This document shows positions 9,903 to 17,867 of a stretch of 34,518 bases of DNA, in pieces. The notes beneath the pieces were generated by a model. The model made no database searches and had not been told where the DNA came from. It was given only the letters and a program-made list of their open reading frames with translations. The stretch comes from an uncultured Prochlorococcus sp. Lineage in GTDB: Bacteria > Cyanobacteriota > Cyanobacteriia > PCC-6307 > Cyanobiaceae. The stretch lies in contig NZ_CACMSM010000016.1 in assembly GCF_902616385.1 (NCBI RefSeq), positions 1 through 34,518 of the forward strand, read 5' to 3'. A program made the position numbers and the translations under genes. The number at the start of each line of letters is the position of its first letter. The stretch's first letter is position 1.

Positions 9903-10985
9903 TTAACCGATAGCTGGAGCTGAAAGAGCTACTGTTGTAGACTCAGCTGCTGCTAGATCAAGTGGGAAGTTGTGAGCGTTGCGCTCATGCATTACTTCCA
10001 TACCTAGGTTTGCTCTGTTAAGAACGTCACCCCATGTAGGAACAATCTTACCGTTTGCATCAACAACTGACTGGTTGAAGTTGAAACCGTTAAGGTTGAA
10101 TGCCATTGTGCAGATACCCATTGAAGTTAACCATACACAAACAACTGGGAATACAGCTAGGAAGAAGTGAAGACTTCTGCTGTTGTTGAAACTTGCATAT
10201 TGGAAGATCAAACGACCGAAGTAGCCATGAGCTGCAACGATGTTATATGTTTCTTCTTCTTGTCCGAACTTGTAACCATAGTTCTGAGATTCTGTCTCAG
10301 TTGTTTCTCTGATTAGAGATGAAGTAACAAGTGAACCGTGCATAGCTGAGAATAAAGATCCTCCGAACATACCAGCAACACCAGCCATATGGAATGGGTG
10401 CATAAGAATGTTGTGCTCTGCCTGGAAAACAAACATGAAGTTGAATGTTCCAGAGATACCTAAAGGCATTCCGTCAGAGAATGAACCTTGACCGAATGGG
10501 TACACAAGAAATACTGCGAAAGCTGCTGAAACTGGTGCAGAGTATGCAACACAGATCCAAGGACGCATACCTAAACGGTATGAAAGCTCCCACTGTCTTC
10601 CCATGTATGCTGAAATACCGATTAGGAAGTGGAAAATTACAAGCTGGTAAGGACCACCGTTATATAACCACTCATCTACAGTAGCTGCTTCCCAAATTGG
10701 GTAGAAGTGTAGACCAATAGCATTAGATGAAGGAACAACTGCACCTGAGATGATGTTGTTTCCATATAGGAAAGAACCAGCAACTGGCTCTCTAATTCCG
10801 TCGATGTCTACTGGTGGTGCTGCGATGAATGCAACGATGAAGCAAGCCGCTGCTGTAAGTAGGCATGGGATCATTAAGACGCCGAACCAACCAACATAAA
10901 TTCTGTTGTTAGTTGATGTTACCCACTCACAAAACTGTGGCCAACCTTTTAACAGCGAAGAACGCTGCTGCTGAATAGTTGTCAT
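9903..10985 (-). CDS. psbA: Photosystem II D1 protein
   Basis: D1 is the photosystem II reaction-centre subunit that binds most of the Mn4CaO5 cluster, TyrZ, P680 and QB. All 360 residues are present with the five-helix core. The metal-binding tail [14 protein letters not shown] is intact. It numbers one higher than the canonical protein, so canonical His332, Glu333, His337, Asp342 and Ala344 are 333, 334, 338, 343 and 345 here. The last 15 residues after that Ala are the extension cut off by the CtpA protease. The residue equivalent to D1 position 130 is Gln (GRQWELSY), the variant seen in the D1:1 type. It is a single-gene transcript with its own terminator and a structured leader. It is more GC-rich than its neighbours, as expected for a very highly expressed gene. 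Confidence 0.98.
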   Translation of the reverse strand: MTTIQQQRSSLLKGWPQFCEWVTSTNNRIYVGWFGVLMIPCLLTAAACFIVAFIAAPPVDIDGIREPVAGSFLYGNNIISGAVVPSSNAIGLHFYPIWEAATVDEWLYNGGPYQLVIFHFLIGISAYMGRQWELSYRLGMRPWICVAYSAPVSAAFAVFLVYPFGQGSFSDGMPLGISGTFNFMFVFQAEHNILMHPFHMAGVAGMFGGSLFSAMHGSLVTSSLIRETTETESQNYGYKFGQEEETYNIVAAHGYFGRLIFQYASFNNSRSLHFFLAVFPVVCVWLTSMGICTMAFNLNGFNFNQSVVDANGKIVPTWGDVLNRANLGMEVMHERNAHNFPLDLAAAESTTVALSAPAIG

Positions 10986-11000
10986 GAGTTCGTAAAGTAT

Positions 11001-11045
11001 GTCTCTTTAATGAGACGTGTAAATAAAAACGGAAAATAAATTCCG
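11001..11045 (-). promoter_or_regulatory. Structured psbA 5' leader with two short hairpins
   Basis: Upstream of the psbA start, on the reverse strand, lie two inverted repeats. One is CGGAA/TTCCG (11030-11045, six-base loop). The other is GTCTC/GAGAC (11001-11016, six-base loop), which ends 15 nt before the start codon. There is no obvious Shine-Dalgarno. Small 5'UTR hairpins that affect stability or translation are known for psbA transcripts, but their role here is inferred. Confidence 0.5.
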
Positions 11046-11053
11046 CTTCGAAG

Positions 11054-11084
11054 ATTTTAGACCAAAATCGCTAAAAATGTGTAA
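11054..11084 (-). promoter_or_regulatory. Candidate psbA promoter
   Basis: On the reverse strand a TAAAAT box (11054-11059) lies 19 nt downstream of TTACAC (11079-11084). They resemble sigma-70-type -10 and -35 elements with a slightly long spacer. Transcription would start near 11047, giving a leader of about 60 nt that holds both hairpins described for 11001-11045. Based only on box matching. Confidence 0.35.
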
Positions 11085-11163
11085 TTTTTTTTTCTTTAAG
11101 TAAACTTATTTTTTTCAATATCAGAGAAAAGAACCTCCATGTCTTAAGATTTTCTTTGTTATT

Positions 11164-11168
11164 GAGGA
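11164..11168 (+). promoter_or_regulatory. Shine-Dalgarno deciding the TTG start of the 42-aa gene
   Basis: GAGGA is followed by a six-base spacer and then TTG at 11175. Shine-Dalgarno sites are scarce elsewhere in this window, so this site is good evidence that the short downstream frame is translated from TTG. Confidence 0.65.
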
Positions 11169-11174
11169 TTTGAC

Positions 11175-11303
11175 TTGGTAATAATCGAATGGCTTCTCAA
11201 CGGAAAAAGATCGAAAGAGGTGGTTTCCTTAAGAGAAGCTAAGCATAGAAGACTGCAATTAGAGGCTTTTGGAGCTGTTATTTATTGGAGCGAAAGAATT
11301 TAA
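11175..11303 (+). CDS. Small conserved-looking protein, 42 aa, TTG start
   Basis: This short frame sits in the 435-nt gap between psbA and the aspartoacylase gene. It starts at TTG six bases after a GAGGA Shine-Dalgarno and encodes 42 residues. It opens hydrophobic and aromatic (VIIEWLLNGKRS), continues with a basic helical part (VVSLREAKHRRLQLEAFG) and closes with AVIYWSERI. The pattern looks like a short beta strand, a helix and a second strand, with no membrane segment. I recall similar short proteins ending in IYWSERx in cyanobacteria but cannot name a family. Its promoter must lie in the 190 nt shared with divergently transcribed psbA. Base composition and codon choice look coding. An alternative ATG at 11189 is out of frame and stops after 17 codons. 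Confidence 0.72.
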   Translation: MVIIEWLLNGKRSKEVVSLREAKHRRLQLEAFGAVIYWSERI

Positions 11304-11420
11304 GTTTTTAAGGATTAAGACTTAGCAAAAAAAATAAAAGCTTTAAATATTAAATAAACTTATCTTTTAAATAAAAAATCCTTATTAGTTTTCATCAATT
11401 TATTGTCCTCGTTTCTTAAT

Positions 11421-12326
11421 TTAAAGGCTTTCAAACTCATAAACCCATTGATTGTTAGAACTAATAACTTCTTTCTTCGTGTAGCTCATGGCAATTTTTT
11501 TTTCTTTATAGGCCACTTCGCCAATAAAAACAGGCCAAATCAATTGTTCTCCATCATATTTATGAATTATTCCTTGGCTATCAAGAAATAATGGATCTCC
11601 TTTTTTAATCATTTTCCAATCTTGATTTATTCTTTCAGGATGTATTAGGCCATCAATATATCCTTTTTCATCTCTTGGATAATCTATACTCCCTTGATGA
11701 ACATGAAGAACCAATTCCTTTGGAAGTTCTATAAGGTTGTTTTTTAATTTATCTATCTCTTCCCTTAAAGATCTAATGATTATTAAGAATCTATCTATGA
11801 TTTTTGGATCATAAAAATTTTGTGCGACAGCTCCTATTTCAATAACTAAACCACATGGCCAAGCTTCTACAAGAAAGCCTGTTTGCGCTTTATCTTTTTC
11901 ATGCAAATAAATAGGCAATCCAAATTTGTTCTGCAGTAATGCAGCTAAACAAAAATCTTTGAATCTTCTCCCATACAAAACAATGCTCGTTCCCATATTT
12001 GCAGTAGTAGTATGCAAGTCAATTGCAATTTGACAGGGCTTAGATCCATGGATTCCAAATTGATCGACTAAAAAATTAGCTCTATTAATTTCATAAACAC
12101 TATTGTGATCTTGATCATGATTTTTAATTTCTTTAAAAGATCTATTTAAATCTACATCTATATATCTGCAACCTTTTTCATAGGCAACAGGATTCCCTAT
12201 GATGTACTCATACTCGATACCATGATTTAAACTATTTTCCTCTCTATTAAATTTCTTAACCGCCCAAACAGGATTAATTTCATTCCCATGAGTGCCTGAA
12301 ACGATAAGTATTCTTTGAACAGTCAT
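11421..12326 (-). CDS. Aspartoacylase-like zinc hydrolase (AspA/AstE family)
   Basis: The 301-residue protein belongs to the succinylglutamate desuccinylase/aspartoacylase family, zinc carboxypeptidase-like enzymes that cut N-acyl groups from amino acids. Zinc ligands are evident: His13 and Glu16 in GTHGNE and His105 in IDLHTTT. The substrate-binding stretch RYIDVDLNRSF (54-64) holds the family Arg and Asn-Arg residues, and Glu163 in VIEIGAVAQN is the catalytic glutamate. Length matches bacterial aspartoacylases. N-acetylaspartate is the substrate in animals; what picocyanobacteria hydrolyse is not clear from sequence. Its start codon is only 23 nt from the divergent GST-like gene, so its promoter probably lies within that gene's coding region. 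Confidence 0.85.
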   Translation of the reverse strand: MTVQRILIVSGTHGNEINPVWAVKKFNREENSLNHGIEYEYIIGNPVAYEKGCRYIDVDLNRSFKEIKNHDQDHNSVYEINRANFLVDQFGIHGSKPCQIAIDLHTTTANMGTSIVLYGRRFKDFCLAALLQNKFGLPIYLHEKDKAQTGFLVEAWPCGLVIEIGAVAQNFYDPKIIDRFLIIIRSLREEIDKLKNNLIELPKELVLHVHQGSIDYPRDEKGYIDGLIHPERINQDWKMIKKGDPLFLDSQGIIHKYDGEQLIWPVFIGEVAYKEKKIAMSYTKKEVISSNNQWVYEFESL

Positions 12327-12349
12327 TTTTTCATTAAAAATAAAATTTT

Positions 12350-13294
12350 ATGCAAAATAAATACCTTATAAAAGCCACCAGAAAATTCTGGTTTTGGTTT
12401 TGGACCCAATTAATGAATGGCTTCGCACCATCAGATTTACATGGTAACTATAAAAGGCCTAAAGGTATAAAAATTGATAGTGAATACGATATTAATAATG
12501 AGAATGGACAAATTTATTTATTGGTAGGGAATTCTTGTCCATGGTGTCAAAGAACTTTACTCGTCCACGAAATAAAACATTTATCTAAAAAAGTAAAAAT
12601 TATTTTTTTAAAAGCAGATCTTGAGCATGGCGAATGGATTTTCAATAAAAAGTTTACGGGATGCATGAGACTTTCAGACCTTTACAAAAAAGCTAATAAA
12701 AAGATTATTTTTAGAGCGACTTTACCTCTTTTAGTTAGTCTTGAAAAAGATGAAGTAAATATTTTGTCTAATGAAAGTTCACAAATTATAAGACTACTCA
12801 ATTCAATAAAAATTCAATCAAAAATTCAAATATTAACTATTAAAGACTGTAATAAAAAATTTTTAGATTTAATTAATAACAGCATTAATGATGGCGTATA
12901 TAAATGTGGTTTTGCCAGAAACCAGTCAGCTTACGAAAATGCAAGTCAAAATCTTTTCGCAGCTATAAATAAAGTTGAAAATTTTCTACAGAAAAACAAG
13001 GGGGACTGGATATTTGGAGAAGAGTTAACCTACGCAGATATTTACCTTTTTCCAACGCTTATAAGATGGGAATTGATATATAGCAAACTTTTCAAATGTA
13101 CTGAACAAGAACTATCAAGTTTCGAAAAGATTATTGAATGGAGATTAAAATTCTTTAAATTATCAAACGTAAATAGGACATGCTTCGACAATGAATGGAA
13201 AAAAGATTATTACAAAGCTTTATTCCCTCTAAACCCAAATCAACTGATCCCAGTTTTACCATCGCTAAAGGAAATAATGAAAGAAGAGACCTAA
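12350..13294 (+). CDS. Glutathione S-transferase-like protein
   Basis: The 314-residue protein has a thioredoxin-fold N-terminal domain with the redox motif CPWCQRT (Cys63 and Cys66), a LPLLVS strand with the cis-Pro, and SNESSQIIRLLN, the glutathione-binding SSxIIRxLN block. A helical C-terminal domain follows (GDWIFGEELTYADIYLFPTLIRW). This layout resembles glutathionyl-hydroquinone reductases (Xi class) and omega-type GSTs, which use a catalytic Cys rather than Tyr or Ser. The second Cys (CPWC instead of CPWA) would allow a disulphide. The segment before the domain (residues 1-50) is basic and aromatic-rich. It diverges from the aspartoacylase-like gene 23 nt away. Exact substrate is unknown. 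Confidence 0.78.
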   Translation: MQNKYLIKATRKFWFWFWTQLMNGFAPSDLHGNYKRPKGIKIDSEYDINNENGQIYLLVGNSCPWCQRTLLVHEIKHLSKKVKIIFLKADLEHGEWIFNKKFTGCMRLSDLYKKANKKIIFRATLPLLVSLEKDEVNILSNESSQIIRLLNSIKIQSKIQILTIKDCNKKFLDLINNSINDGVYKCGFARNQSAYENASQNLFAAINKVENFLQKNKGDWIFGEELTYADIYLFPTLIRWELIYSKLFKCTEQELSSFEKIIEWRLKFFKLSNVNRTCFDNEWKKDYYKALFPLNPNQLIPVLPSLKEIMKEET

Positions 13295-13420
13295 AAAATA
13301 CATAAATTAATTTGAAAAAAAAATGATGTTGTAATGAACACTTATTTAGTTCATAGATAATGCAATTTCATTAGAAATTAACTATGTTAGGCATGTCTAC
13401 TAAAGTACGAAAAGCTTAAA

Positions 13421-13639
13421 ATGAAATCCATTGACGAACACATCCAAAAAGATCAATCGGAAATCGAATCTGCAAAAGCAGAGGGCAATCTTCCAAAGGT
13501 CAGACATTTAACTGAAGAGCTCAAAGAACTCGAAGAATATAAGGATCATCATCCAGAAGATAAACACGACCCTAATGCTTTGGAACTATTCTGCGATGCC
13601 AACCCGGATGAACCAGAATGTCTTGTTTATGATGATTAA
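13421..13639 (+). CDS. CP12 Calvin-cycle regulatory protein, short form
   Basis: CP12 is a small, partly disordered redox switch that assembles GAPDH and phosphoribulokinase into an inactive complex in the dark. The 72-residue protein ends with the diagnostic DPNALELFCDANPDEPECLV region; Cys58 and Cys67 form the C-terminal disulphide pair and the acidic tail (LVYDD) is the part that enters the GAPDH active site. The N-terminal cysteine pair and the AWDxVEEL core of classical CP12 are absent. In their place is a charged helix (HLTEELKELEEY). A short form like this is known among cyanobacteria and cyanophages. It is a single gene with its own terminator. Confidence 0.85.
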   Translation: MKSIDEHIQKDQSEIESAKAEGNLPKVRHLTEELKELEEYKDHHPEDKHDPNALELFCDANPDEPECLVYDD

Positions 13640-13661
13640 GTTTTCTTTTGATAGATAATGC

Positions 13662-13693
13662 AAAAAAAAGGGGCTCTAAAGCCCTTTTTTTTT
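13662..13693. terminator. Bidirectional terminator between cp12 and the 60-aa gene
   Basis: An A run, GGGCT, a four-base loop, AGCCC and a T run form a hairpin flanked by A on one side and T on the other, so it can work in both directions. It lies 22 nt after the cp12 stop and 8 nt beyond the stop of the reverse-strand 60-aa gene, serving the convergent pair. Confidence 0.82.
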
Positions 13694-13700
13694 AATTTTA

Positions 13701-13883
13701 TTAGTAATCTCTATTAAAGTCGGATGGACTTCCTGTAAGTGAACATACAACCGACTCTTCATTTTTCATTTCCTTGACTTCTACTATTGGTCTTCCCATT
13801 TTCTTCAAAACCTCAATATCTTGGATAGTTTGACATCTAGCTATTATTTTTCCTTGTTGATCAAAGCAAGTATAGAAATTCAT
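13701..13883 (-). CDS. Conserved small protein, 60 aa, unknown function
   Basis: I do not recognise a named family. The sequence begins NFYTCFDQQGKIIARCQTIQ, which looks like a short beta hairpin, followed by a helix with KKMGRPIVEVKEM and a polar tail containing CSLTGSPSDFNRDY. Three cysteines (positions 6, 17 and 47) are present without a clear metal motif. There is no membrane segment. It is convergent with cp12, shares the terminator with it, and lies 85 nt downstream of obgE on the same strand, so it may have its own promoter. Codon use and amphipathic pattern support a real gene. Confidence 0.62.
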   Translation of the reverse strand: MNFYTCFDQQGKIIARCQTIQDIEVLKKMGRPIVEVKEMKNEESVVCSLTGSPSDFNRDY

Positions 13884-13968
13884 ATTGTATTTAAAGAAGT
13901 ATCTTATTTATGACTAATTTTCATTATTAAATCAAGTGTTTTTTTTACAAAAAAATTTTAAATTTAAT

Positions 13969-14952
13969 TTATATCCTTTTCCACACTTCAGAAAGCAGTG
14001 AAGATAAACCTTTTTTTAAAGATGAAGAAATAACTAAAACTTTCTTTTTAGATAAATCTTCTAACTTTTTTGAAATTATTTTCAAATAATCATCATCTAC
14101 CAGCTCCATTTTATTCAATACTATTATCCTCTCTTTATCTAAAAGACCTTTTCCATATTTTTTTAATTCCTGCTCAATTATCTCAAAATCATGTAAAGGA
14201 TTTTCTGCAAATGCGTCAATTAAATGAACAAGTATCTTCGTTCTTTGGATGTGCCTTAAAAAGTCATGGCCTAAACCTACTCCATCAGCTGCCCCTGATA
14301 TTAATCCAGGAATATCCGCAAAAAGGCAACCATTCCCATCAATTTTTCTTACTACACCTAAGTTAGGTATTAGAGTTGTGAAAGGATAATTTGCAATTTT
14401 TGGACGGGCAGATGACACAACAGAAATTAAGGTACTTTTTCCAGCATTTGGAAGGCCTATAATCCCAACCTCTGCAAGAAGTTTTAGTTCTAATTGAACT
14501 TCCCATATCTCACCATCTTTTCCTTCAGTAAATGATTCTGGGGCTCTATTTTGATTACTTAAATAGTAAGCATTACCATGTCCACCTCTTCCTCCAATGG
14601 CAATAGTTAAACTCTGTTTATCTTTAGTTAAGTCTCCTAAAATAATGCCGGTTTTAATATCCCTTATTTCTGTACCGCATGGTACTTTAAGGATTGTATC
14701 CTGACCTGAAGCACCTGATCTTTTATTAGGACCGCCTTTGCATCCATCTTCAGCAATTATTTCACGTTTGAATTTGAAATCTAATAATGTTTGTAGATTA
14801 TTATCAGCCATCAAAATAACTGAACCCCCTCTACCACCATTTCCCCCCGAAGGTCCTCCAGCAGGAACGAATTTTTCTCTTCTAAATGAAACTATTCCAT
14901 TTCCCCCTTTTCCAGCTTTAAGAAAAATGTTGGCTTGATCAATAAATTGCAC
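13969..14952 (-). CDS. obgE: Obg-family GTPase (ObgE/CgtA)
   Basis: ObgE is an essential GTPase that binds the 50S ribosomal subunit and links ribosome assembly to growth state. The 327-residue protein has the glycine-rich Obg domain (residues 1-158; for example [28 protein letters not shown]), then the G domain with P-loop GLPNAGKS (166-173), switch [18 protein letters not shown] and the NKMELV specificity motif. It is shorter than E. coli ObgE because it lacks the acidic C-terminal tail, as usual in cyanobacteria. It lies 40 nt downstream of mutS2 on the same strand. Confidence 0.96.
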   Translation of the reverse strand: MQFIDQANIFLKAGKGGNGIVSFRREKFVPAGGPSGGNGGRGGSVILMADNNLQTLLDFKFKREIIAEDGCKGGPNKRSGASGQDTILKVPCGTEIRDIKTGIILGDLTKDKQSLTIAIGGRGGHGNAYYLSNQNRAPESFTEGKDGEIWEVQLELKLLAEVGIIGLPNAGKSTLISVVSSARPKIANYPFTTLIPNLGVVRKIDGNGCLFADIPGLISGAADGVGLGHDFLRHIQRTKILVHLIDAFAENPLHDFEIIEQELKKYGKGLLDKERIIVLNKMELVDDDYLKIISKKLEDLSKKKVLVISSSLKKGLSSLLSEVWKRI

Positions 14953-14992
14953 TTAATACTCTTATTAAATTGTTTTCTAGGTATTTTAAATT

Positions 14993-17404
14993 TTATTTTA
15001 TCCACGCAATACTGCAACCAGGGCCACCCTCGTTGTTGGCTGCATCTTCAATCTTATCAACATAATTTAAACCTGATAACCAATTTCTTAGTCCTTTTTT
15101 TAATTTCCCTGTACCAATTCCATGAACAATCCATAGCGGTCCATGAAATTTTCTAATTTTCTCCTCAATAATTATTTCAGCTTCATGAACTCTTAGCCCT
15201 CTTACGTCAATTGTATTTTTACTCGTTCTAATTTTCGAAAAAGAAAAATCTTCTCTTGTAGACTTGATCTCAATTTTTGACCTTTTGAAATTAGGCTTTT
15301 CTCCATTGATACCTTCAAAGTCATTTACAGATAATGTGCTTCTAAATGAACCACATTTAATTTCATAAAAACCACCTTTTTTATCTAAATCTACAATTTG
15401 TCCCGTACTATTTAAACTTTTAATTTTTACAAAATCGCCTACCTGAGGATTCCATGATATTGACTTTTCAGATTTTTTTTGGGTTAAATGTTCCGTCTCT
15501 ATTTCCTTTAATCTTTTTCCAATAATTCTCGTATCCTCTCCATTAACATTTTTATCTCTTAATTTTTTAATCAAATCTATTACTTCTTTTTTAGCAGATA
15601 CAATATGTTTTGATAATTTAGACCTTTCAATTTCCTGGATTTTTTCAGCATTTATTTTTTGATATTCATAATTTCTCTTCAGTTCATCATGTAATATTTC
15701 AGTCCTCGCAATCAATTCTGCAGCAGTTTCTGCAGAATTTTGTTGTTTAATCCTCTCTTCCTCAAGTCCTTTAATAATACTGTTAATATTGTCAACTTCT
15801 TTTGGCTTTAGATAATTTGCAGCTTCATTAAGTATGCTTTCATCGAGACCAATTCTCTTTGAAATTGACAAAGCATTACTTCTCCCAGGAATACCCCAGT
15901 TGAGTATATATTTTGGCTTCAAAGAATCCTCATCAAAGGCAACTGATACGTTTTCAAATCTTGAGTCATTATATTTTAAAGCCTTAATATCTCCATAATG
16001 TGTAGTTGCCAAAGTGATATCAGATTTATTTGCAAATTCTTTTAATAAAGCCATCGCAAGAGCACTTCCTTCAAGAGGATCTGTGCCAGATCCAATCTCA
16101 TCTAACAAAACAACTGATAATCCTTTCTTATAAACAAGTGAATCTAATATCTCTTTTATGCGGGATATATGCCCACTGAAGGTAGATAAATTTTCCTCTA
16201 ATGATTGATTATCACCTATATCCACATATATATTTGGACAAAAAGGGATAATAGGATTATTAGTTGAAGGTATCAATAATCCTGCTCTAGCCATAAGTAA
16301 AGACAAGCCCAAACCTTTTAAAGCTGCTGTTTTACCTCCAGTATTTGGACCTGTAATAGCTACAACCTTAATATTTCTATTTATAAAAAAATCGACAGCT
16401 ACTGGTGGAGGGGCTCCTTTTTTCTTATGTTCCCAAATCAATAACGGATGAGAAAAACCAATTAAAGAAATAATAGGATTTTTCTCAAACGTAGGAGTTT
16501 TACCTCCAATCCATTTCGAATATCTTGAACGAGTTAAGGCATTTTCTAATCTCAATAAAATGGATGCCATTTCAATAAGATTTTCTGAATTATCACTAAC
16601 AACCTGGGACCATTTCTTAAGTAATTTAAATTCTTCAGCTGTTATACTAGCCTCTAAAGAAGCAATCTTATTACCTTTAGTAACTACACTTTCAGGCTCA
16701 AAATATACTGTATTTCCTGAAGATGAAGAGTCATGAATTATGCCTTTAAATTTATCTACATAATTAACTTTCACTGCTAAAACAGGCCTTCCATACCGAT
16801 CTCCAATAGTGGTATCTTGCAAATAAGCTAAATTCTTTTGAATAAATTTCTCAACTAATATTTTTCTTTCAATTTTCTTAGATAATAATTCTTTTCTAAG
16901 AATAGATAGTTCATTACTAGCATTGTCTGAAATCCTTCCATTAGATTCAATACCTTTTTTAAAAATCGTTTCGATATTCTGATGGTCAATTAAATTTTTT
17001 GTGAATGATGAAATATAAGGCCTTTGTTCAAAATCTAATAAAATTTTTTTTAAATTTCTAGCTGCAGAAATTGTTTTCGCAATTTCTAATAGATCAGAAG
17101 ATGAAATTACACCTCCCTTGGAACAAATTTCAATATTTCTACTAATATCAAAAACACCAGAAAAACTTATTGATTTATCTAAATTATTTTCTAGCTCATT
17201 TATTTCAACAGTTTCATTCAAAAGTCTTTGAGAGGCTTCGTATTCTGCAGGAATACTAAAACTTAAAATTGCTCGTTTACCCATTTCTGTCGAGGCGAAT
17301 GAAGATAAATGAGTTTTTAATGAATCCCACTCTAAAAGGCTTATAGATTCTTCTTCTAAACTGTTATCTGAATATGATTTTTTAGAACAACTTTTCTCTT
17401 GCAT
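14993..17404 (-). CDS. mutS2: MutS2-family DNA-binding ATPase/endonuclease
   Basis: MutS2 lacks the mismatch-recognition domain of MutS; in other bacteria it curbs homologous recombination or rescues collided ribosomes. I take the ATG at 17404 (803 residues) as the start. An in-frame TTG at 17422, overlapping the upstream stop as TTGA, would add six residues (MILFFC) that do not look like the family start. Seen in order are a helical core/clamp region, Walker A GPNTGGKT (352-359 from the ATG), Walker B region SVVLLDEIGSGTDPLEGSAL, TLATTHYGDIK, a long coiled coil (about 525-610), a KOW-like patch (GDFVKIKSLNSTGQIVDLDK) and the C-terminal Smr nuclease domain with IDVRGLRVHEAE and IVHGIGTGKLKKGLRNWL. 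All parts are complete. Confidence 0.93.
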   Translation of the reverse strand: MQEKSCSKKSYSDNSLEEESISLLEWDSLKTHLSSFASTEMGKRAILSFSIPAEYEASQRLLNETVEINELENNLDKSISFSGVFDISRNIEICSKGGVISSSDLLEIAKTISAARNLKKILLDFEQRPYISSFTKNLIDHQNIETIFKKGIESNGRISDNASNELSILRKELLSKKIERKILVEKFIQKNLAYLQDTTIGDRYGRPVLAVKVNYVDKFKGIIHDSSSSGNTVYFEPESVVTKGNKIASLEASITAEEFKLLKKWSQVVSDNSENLIEMASILLRLENALTRSRYSKWIGGKTPTFEKNPIISLIGFSHPLLIWEHKKKGAPPPVAVDFFINRNIKVVAITGPNTGGKTAALKGLGLSLLMARAGLLIPSTNNPIIPFCPNIYVDIGDNQSLEENLSTFSGHISRIKEILDSLVYKKGLSVVLLDEIGSGTDPLEGSALAMALLKEFANKSDITLATTHYGDIKALKYNDSRFENVSVAFDEDSLKPKYILNWGIPGRSNALSISKRIGLDESILNEAANYLKPKEVDNINSIIKGLEEERIKQQNSAETAAELIARTEILHDELKRNYEYQKINAEKIQEIERSKLSKHIVSAKKEVIDLIKKLRDKNVNGEDTRIIGKRLKEIETEHLTQKKSEKSISWNPQVGDFVKIKSLNSTGQIVDLDKKGGFYEIKCGSFRSTLSVNDFEGINGEKPNFKRSKIEIKSTREDFSFSKIRTSKNTIDVRGLRVHEAEIIIEEKIRKFHGPLWIVHGIGTGKLKKGLRNWLSGLNYVDKIEDAANNEGGPGCSIAWIK

Positions 17405-17418
17405 ACAAAAAAAAAGAA

Positions 17419-17805
17419 TCAAACATTCGATTGAATCCCTTCAGGAGGAACATAAAGCATCTCGAGCCAGTTTCCTTCAGTATCCTGCATATAAAAAGAT
17501 GCTGTTCCATCTCTATGTTCATGTAAAGGACCAACTTTTACACCAGAATTGTTTAAATCATTTTGAATATTTTCCACTTCTTTTTTATTTTCAAAATGAA
17601 AAGCAAAATGTGGTCCCGCAGCTTTGTAGCTAGGGCCTAACAACGCAAGTCCATCTTTCCCTTTACCAGCTTCTAAGTAAGACCAATCTTTATCGTCCCA
17701 AACTAAATTCATACCAAGCTTAATATAAAAAGATTTGGCCCTTTCGAGATTCTCTACTCTAAGTGCAATGTGACCAATCCTATTTACTTCTTGTGATAAC
17801 TTCAA
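17419..17805 (-). CDS. VOC (glyoxalase/dioxygenase fold) family protein
   Basis: The 128-residue protein is a two-module vicinal-oxygen-chelate fold. Module one starts with RIGHIALRVENLERAKSFY (metal ligand His12) and has a GLALLG strand. Module two starts with GPHFAFHFEN (His66) and ends with DTEGNWLEMLYVPPEG (Glu115). This His/His/Glu pattern can bind one divalent metal. Members include glyoxalase I, which would remove methylglyoxal, but also dioxygenases and resistance proteins, so the substrate is undefined. It lies immediately upstream of mutS2 on the same strand, 14 nt from its ATG start, and 62 nt after hemB. Confidence 0.8.
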   Translation of the reverse strand: MKLSQEVNRIGHIALRVENLERAKSFYIKLGMNLVWDDKDWSYLEAGKGKDGLALLGPSYKAAGPHFAFHFENKKEVENIQNDLNNSGVKVGPLHEHRDGTASFYMQDTEGNWLEMLYVPPEGIQSNV

Positions 17806-17867
17806 AACAGAGCAATTAATTTATTATTAATCTAAGAATAAAACAAAATTTTGTTAATAATGAGTTT

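Noticed and set aside
10445-10684. Forward-strand open frames inside psbA, and similar reverse frames inside ftsH, rplA and rplL.
   Set aside because: They are antisense shadows of strongly conserved genes, with biased, low-complexity translations.
17405-17422. TTG start of mutS2 overlapping the VOC gene stop as TTGA.
   Set aside because: It adds six hydrophobic residues atypical of the family start; an ATG follows at 17404. Coupled translation from TTG remains possible but is less likely.
17842-17855. Perfect 14-bp palindrome AACAAAATTTTGTT between hemB and the VOC gene.
   Set aside because: Composed almost only of A and T, with no second copy and no link to a known operator; probably chance.
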